Assembly: GCA_016720465.1 (NCBI GenBank)
Contig: JADKKO010000004.1
Coordinates: 186,001 to 250,000 of the forward strand
DNA: 64,000 bases
Direction of reading: 5' to 3'
Origin: Holophagaceae bacterium
Lineage (GTDB): Bacteria > Acidobacteriota > Holophagae > Holophagales > Holophagaceae
The number at the start of each line of letters is the position of its first letter. The stretch's first letter is position 1. Positions 61,190 to 64,000 of this stretch are shown here, piece by piece. The translations under genes and the position numbers were made by a program. The notes under the pieces are model-generated. The model did no database searches, was not told where the DNA came from, and saw only the letters and a list, made by a program, of their open reading frames with translations.

Positions 61190-62202
61190 CAGCCCACGGA
61201 CTCTTTGGGCAGGACGGCGAGTGCGGCGCCGAGCTTGAACACCAGGGGCCTCAAGCCTTCGCCGGTGACGCCTGAAATCACGATGGGCTCCTGGCCCCGG
61301 GCGCGGCAAAGCGCTTCGAAACGCGCCAAGCGGTCCTCGTCCTGCAATGCGTCCAGTTTGGTGCCCACCAGCCATCTTGGCTTCTGGAAAAGCACTTCTG
61401 AAAAAGCGTTCAACTCGCCTTCAATGACTCGGATGGAATCCTCAGGCTCGCTCATGGGATCCGTGAGGTCCACGAGATGCAGCAGCATCCGAGTGCGCTC
61501 CACGTGGCGCAGGAACTGGATGCCGAGCCCCGCGCCCTTCGATGCGCCCTCGATCAGGCCCGGAATGTCGGCGATGACGAAACTGACCAGTTCGTCCACC
61601 TCCACCACGCCCAGCTGGGGTTCCAGCGTGGTGAACGGGTAGTTGGCGATCTTGGGCCGCGCGGCGCTGATGCGGCTTACGAGGGTGCTCTTGCCCGCAT
61701 TTGGAAAGCCCGCCAGGCCCACATCCGCGATCATCTTCAGTTCGAGAGCCAGCGTGCGGGACTCGCCCTCCTCGCCCGGCTGGTGGTGCATGGGCACACG
61801 GTTGGTGCTGCTCTTGAAATTGTTGTTGCCGAGACCCCCGCGGCCGCCCCGGGCCACGCAGATGCGATCTTCAGGACTCAGCACCTCCGCCAGAACCTCG
61901 CCGCTGTCCGCATCCTTCAAGACCGTTCCCAGAGGCACGTCCAGGATGACGTCCACGCCGTCCCTGCCCTGGCGCCGGCCGCCCTCGCCGCTGGCCCCGC
62001 GTTCCGCCACGTATTCCCGCACGCTCCGGTAGAGGTTCAGGGTATTGAGGGACGGGTTCGCCACCACGAAGACCGAGCCTCCGCGTCCTCCATCCCCCCC
62101 GTCGGGGCCGCCCTTCTCCGCGAATTTCTCCCGTCTGAAGTGCGTGGACCCCGCCCCGCCGTGGCCGGCTTCAACCTTGAGCTGGACTTGATCTAGAAAC
62201 AT
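61189..62202 (-). CDS. obgE: Obg family GTPase
   Basis: 337 residues. The glycine-rich Obg domain (1-158) carries KVEAGHGGAGSTHFRREK and GGDGGRGG repeats. The G domain follows, with Walker A GFPNAGKST, switch motif DIPGLIEGAS and the specificity motif GTKLDAL. It acts in ribosome assembly and growth control. The usual rplU-rpmA-obgE order is kept, but a strong terminator separates rpmA from obgE here. Confidence 0.96.
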   Translation of the reverse strand: MFLDQVQLKVEAGHGGAGSTHFRREKFAEKGGPDGGDGGRGGSVFVVANPSLNTLNLYRSVREYVAERGASGEGGRRQGRDGVDVILDVPLGTVLKDADSGEVLAEVLSPEDRICVARGGRGGLGNNNFKSSTNRVPMHHQPGEEGESRTLALELKMIADVGLAGFPNAGKSTLVSRISAARPKIANYPFTTLEPQLGVVEVDELVSFVIADIPGLIEGASKGAGLGIQFLRHVERTRMLLHLVDLTDPMSEPEDSIRVIEGELNAFSEVLFQKPRWLVGTKLDALQDEDRLARFEALCRARGQEPIVISGVTGEGLRPLVFKLGAALAVLPKESVG

Positions 62203-62222
62203 GGCGCCAGTCTTTGAAAAGC

Positions 62223-62258
62223 GAAAAAATGCGCGCGATCAAGAACTTGATCGCGCGC
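62223..62258 (-). terminator. Strong intrinsic terminator after rpmA
   Basis: Perfect 13-base arms GCGCGCGATCAAG/CTTGATCGCGCGC with a 2-base spacer, then six T on the minus strand. It lies between the rpmA stop and the obgE start, so it should end rplU-rpmA transcripts before obgE. Confidence 0.9.
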
Positions 62259-62323
62259 TGAGGATTTGATCACTGGACCGCGGAGGGCGGCTCCGGCTTC
62301 GTGGCCATCAATCCGTCAATCCA

Positions 62324-62584
62324 TCAATCCTCGATGGGATCCACATGGATGAAACGGCCGTGCTGGCCGCGGTCCTGGAAGCGGACTTTGCCTTCGATGG
62401 TGGCGAAGATCGTGTGGTCCACGCCGATGCCCACCCCTTTGCCGGGATGGAACTGGGTGCCGCGCTGGCGCACGATGATGGCGCCCGCGGTGGCGAGCTG
62501 GCCGCCGAAGAGCTTGGTGCCGAGGCGCTGGGAATGGGAATCACGGCCGTTGCGGGAAGAGCCGACGCCTTTTTTATGTGCCAT
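62324..62584 (-). CDS. rpmA: 50S ribosomal protein L27
   Basis: 86 residues beginning [16 protein letters not shown] and containing [15 protein letters not shown], the L27 signature. It lies at the peptidyl-transferase centre. It has no N-terminal cleavable extension of the Firmicutes type. It follows rplU, separated by a heptamer array. Confidence 0.97.
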   Translation of the reverse strand: MAHKKGVGSSRNGRDSHSQRLGTKLFGGQLATAGAIIVRQRGTQFHPGKGVGIGVDHTIFATIEGKVRFQDRGQHGRFIHVDPIED

Positions 62585-62610
62585 GGAAATACCTCGTGAT
62601 CAATCTGCGG

Positions 62611-62649
62611 GACTTGAGACTTAGGACTTGAGACTTGAGACTTGAGACT
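62611..62649. repeat. Heptamer tandem array between rplU and rpmA
   Basis: Five units of GACTTGA (one variant, GACTTAG), then GACTTT, fill most of the 66-base spacer of a ribosomal operon. The period matches the two arrays at 53256-53359, but the sequence is unrelated. Confidence 0.9.
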
Positions 62650-62650
62650 T

Positions 62651-62962
62651 TTAGGCCTTGATGCCCTTGATGCGGACTTCGGTGAAGCCCTGGCGGTGGC
62701 CCTGGGTGCGCTGGTAGGTGGTGGTGCGCTTCTTCTTGAAGATGATCACCTTCTTGGCGCGGTCATGGCGGATCACCTCGGCCTCGACGGTGGCGCCCTT
62801 TACGGTGGGCTGGCCCACGGTGATCGAATCGCCCATCGCCACCAGCAGGACCTTGTCGAAGCTGACGGCCTGCTTGGGTTCCTTCTCCAGCAATTCCACG
62901 CGGAGGACATCGCCCTCGGCCACGCGGTATTGCTTGCCACCGGTCTGGATGACTGCGTACAT
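62651..62962 (-). CDS. rplU: 50S ribosomal protein L21
   Basis: 103 residues. MYAVIQTGGKQYRV at the start and KKRTTTYQRTQGHRQGFTEVRI near the end are diagnostic of bL21. It is first in the rplU-rpmA unit, with GAGG before the ATG. The 174-base gap to the divergent ubiD-family gene should hold both promoters; no clear -35/-10 pair was picked out. Confidence 0.97.
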   Translation of the reverse strand: MYAVIQTGGKQYRVAEGDVLRVELLEKEPKQAVSFDKVLLVAMGDSITVGQPTVKGATVEAEVIRHDRAKKVIIFKKKRTTTYQRTQGHRQGFTEVRIKGIKA

Positions 62963-63136
62963 GAAAACCTCGAAATATGACTGGCTTGCGGGCGGCGATC
63001 CGTCGGATGCACTTGTTGAGCCCGGTACCTAGCAGGTCAACCAGAATGCCAAAGAATGGCTGATGGGGCAAGGGAAAATCTGGTTCGCCACACCCGATTG
63101 GGTTGCTTGGAACCGCCCAGATGGGATGATGGCCCC

Positions 63137-64000
63137 ATGGCAAACGACTTCCAGAACTTTCTCCAGCAGCTCGAAGCCAGGGGGGAATTGCAGCGGATCG
63201 CAGTGGAAGTGGATCCCTACCTCGAGATGGGCGCCATCGCCGACCGCGTTTCAAAGCAACCCGGCGGCGGCAAGGCGCTGCTCTTCGAGAACCCCAAGGG
63301 CCATGCCATGCCCGTGGTGATGAATGCGTACGGCTCCACCATGCGCATGGCCGTGGCCCTCGGAGTCGAAAAGGAGGCCCGCGGCCTGGACGCCATCGCG
63401 GACCGGATTGAAAAACTGATCCAGGAGGCCATGCCCAAGCCGGGGCTCGGGTTTTTCGACAAGCTTGCGAAGCTCCCCATGCTCGCCGAAGTGGGCAATT
63501 GGATGCCGAAGACCGTCCGCAAGGGAATCTGCCAGGAAATCGTCTGGCAGGGAGCAGAGGTGCAGCTTTCCAAGCTACCCGTGCTCACCACCTGGCCTGA
63601 AGACGGCGGCCCTTTCATCACCCTGGGCTTGAGCCACACCCGCAACAAGGAGACGGGCCATCGCAACATGGGCCTCTACCGCCTGCAGGTGTTCGATGAC
63701 CGGACCCTGGGCTTCCACACCCAGCTTCATCACGATGGCGCCCGGAACCGCCACGGGTACGACGACACGGAAAAAATGCCGGTGGCCGTGAGCTTCGGCG
63801 GCGACCCGAACCTGACCTACTGCGCCACCGCGCCCTTGCCGCCTTTCCTCTCCGAGCTGATGTTCGCGGGGTTTCTGCGGGGAAGCGGCATCGAGATGGT
63901 GAAGTGCATCACCAATGATCTGGAAGTCCCTGCGGATTCCGAGATCGTCATCGAAGGTTACGTGAATCCCCGCGAACTGCGCAACGAAGGCCCTTTTGGC
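63137..64000 (+). CDS. UbiD-family decarboxylase (N-terminal part)
   Basis: An open frame from ATG 63137 to the window end (288 codons), cut by the edge. It opens MANDFQNFLQQLEARGELQRI, followed by LLFENPKGHAMPVVMNAYGS, TTWPEDGGPFITLGL and GLYRLQVFDDRTLGFHTQLHHDGARN. This is the prenylated-FMN-dependent UbiD pattern used in quinone synthesis or aromatic-acid decarboxylation. In an anaerobe a menaquinone or ubiquinone step (4-hydroxy-3-polyprenylbenzoate decarboxylase) is likely. The active-site Glu/Arg region beyond residue 288 is partly outside the window. Confidence 0.9.
   Translation, partial: MANDFQNFLQQLEARGELQRIAVEVDPYLEMGAIADRVSKQPGGGKALLFENPKGHAMPVVMNAYGSTMRMAVALGVEKEARGLDAIADRIEKLIQEAMPKPGLGFFDKLAKLPMLAEVGNWMPKTVRKGICQEIVWQGAEVQLSKLPVLTTWPEDGGPFITLGLSHTRNKETGHRNMGLYRLQVFDDRTLGFHTQLHHDGARNRHGYDDTEKMPVAVSFGGDPNLTYCATAPLPPFLSELMFAGFLRGSGIEMVKCITNDLEVPADSEIVIEGYVNPRELRNEGPFG

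Overview
The window is a GC-rich bacterial chromosome segment with short intergenic gaps, tight operons and mostly Shine-Dalgarno-led starts. It has no plasmid, phage or insertion-sequence genes. Gene content suggests a Gram-negative, respiring, anaerobe-capable organism: ferredoxin-linked 2-oxoacid oxidoreductase, an Nfn-type flavoprotein, hemerythrins, multiheme lipoprotein cytochromes, outer-membrane barrel and lipoproteins, a PilC/GspF protein and a FrzS/AglZ-like protein. I infer an Acidobacteriota member, possibly Holophagae (Geothrix-like). This rests on gene content and has not been tested by phylogeny.

Layout. (1) 1-11.4 kb: three tandem, minus-strand genes for very large Ig/cadherin-like lipoproteins. 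The first is cut by the window edge and the other two are interrupted by frameshifts. (2) 11.6-18.2 kb, plus strand: leuS, a fused ftcD, a cysteine-synthase-like gene, pyrE and a PduO-type cobalamin adenosyltransferase. (3) 18.2-25.2 kb, minus strand: an AmgK/MurU-like cell-wall recycling pair with a CNNM/CorC membrane protein, a palindromic repeat cluster, a pseudo-receiver coiled-coil protein and a DegP-type protease. (4) 25.3-32 kb: tRNA-His with inverted and direct copies of its 3' end, a cupin/TetR pair behind a clear operator, a DUF2911 protein, and a PIG-L deacetylase / small membrane protein / sodium symporter operon.

(5) 32-36.6 kb: a bacteriohemerythrin, a monoheme cytochrome, a 919-residue hemerythrin-NfnA-NfnB fusion and a tyrosine-phosphatase-like protein. 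(6) 36.7-44.8 kb, minus strand: an eight-gene operon reading korA-korB-yecH-like-isocitrate/isopropylmalate dehydrogenase-HMG-CoA-lyase-like-CoA transferase III-LeuC-like-LeuD-like. Together these could interconvert propionyl-CoA with acetyl-CoA plus pyruvate through 2-oxobutyrate, 3-methylmalate and citramalate. (7) 44.9-54.6 kb: a triheme lipoprotein, an SPFH/RHH/ABC exporter operon, DUF2238, an M20 peptidase, a membrane protein with an EnvC-like partner, heptamer arrays and a PilC/GspF protein. (8) 54.7-64 kb: an outer-membrane barrel protein, a thioredoxin-like/TonB_C protein, gdhA, rsfS-nadD-obgE, rpmA-rplU and the start of a UbiD-family decarboxylase.

The most interesting items are the hemerythrin-Nfn fusion, the citramalate-type operon with its own ferredoxin oxidoreductase, the pseudo-receiver protein, the tandem lipoprotein genes with homogenised ends, the tRNA-His 3'-end duplications, and three unrelated heptameric tandem arrays in intergenic DNA.
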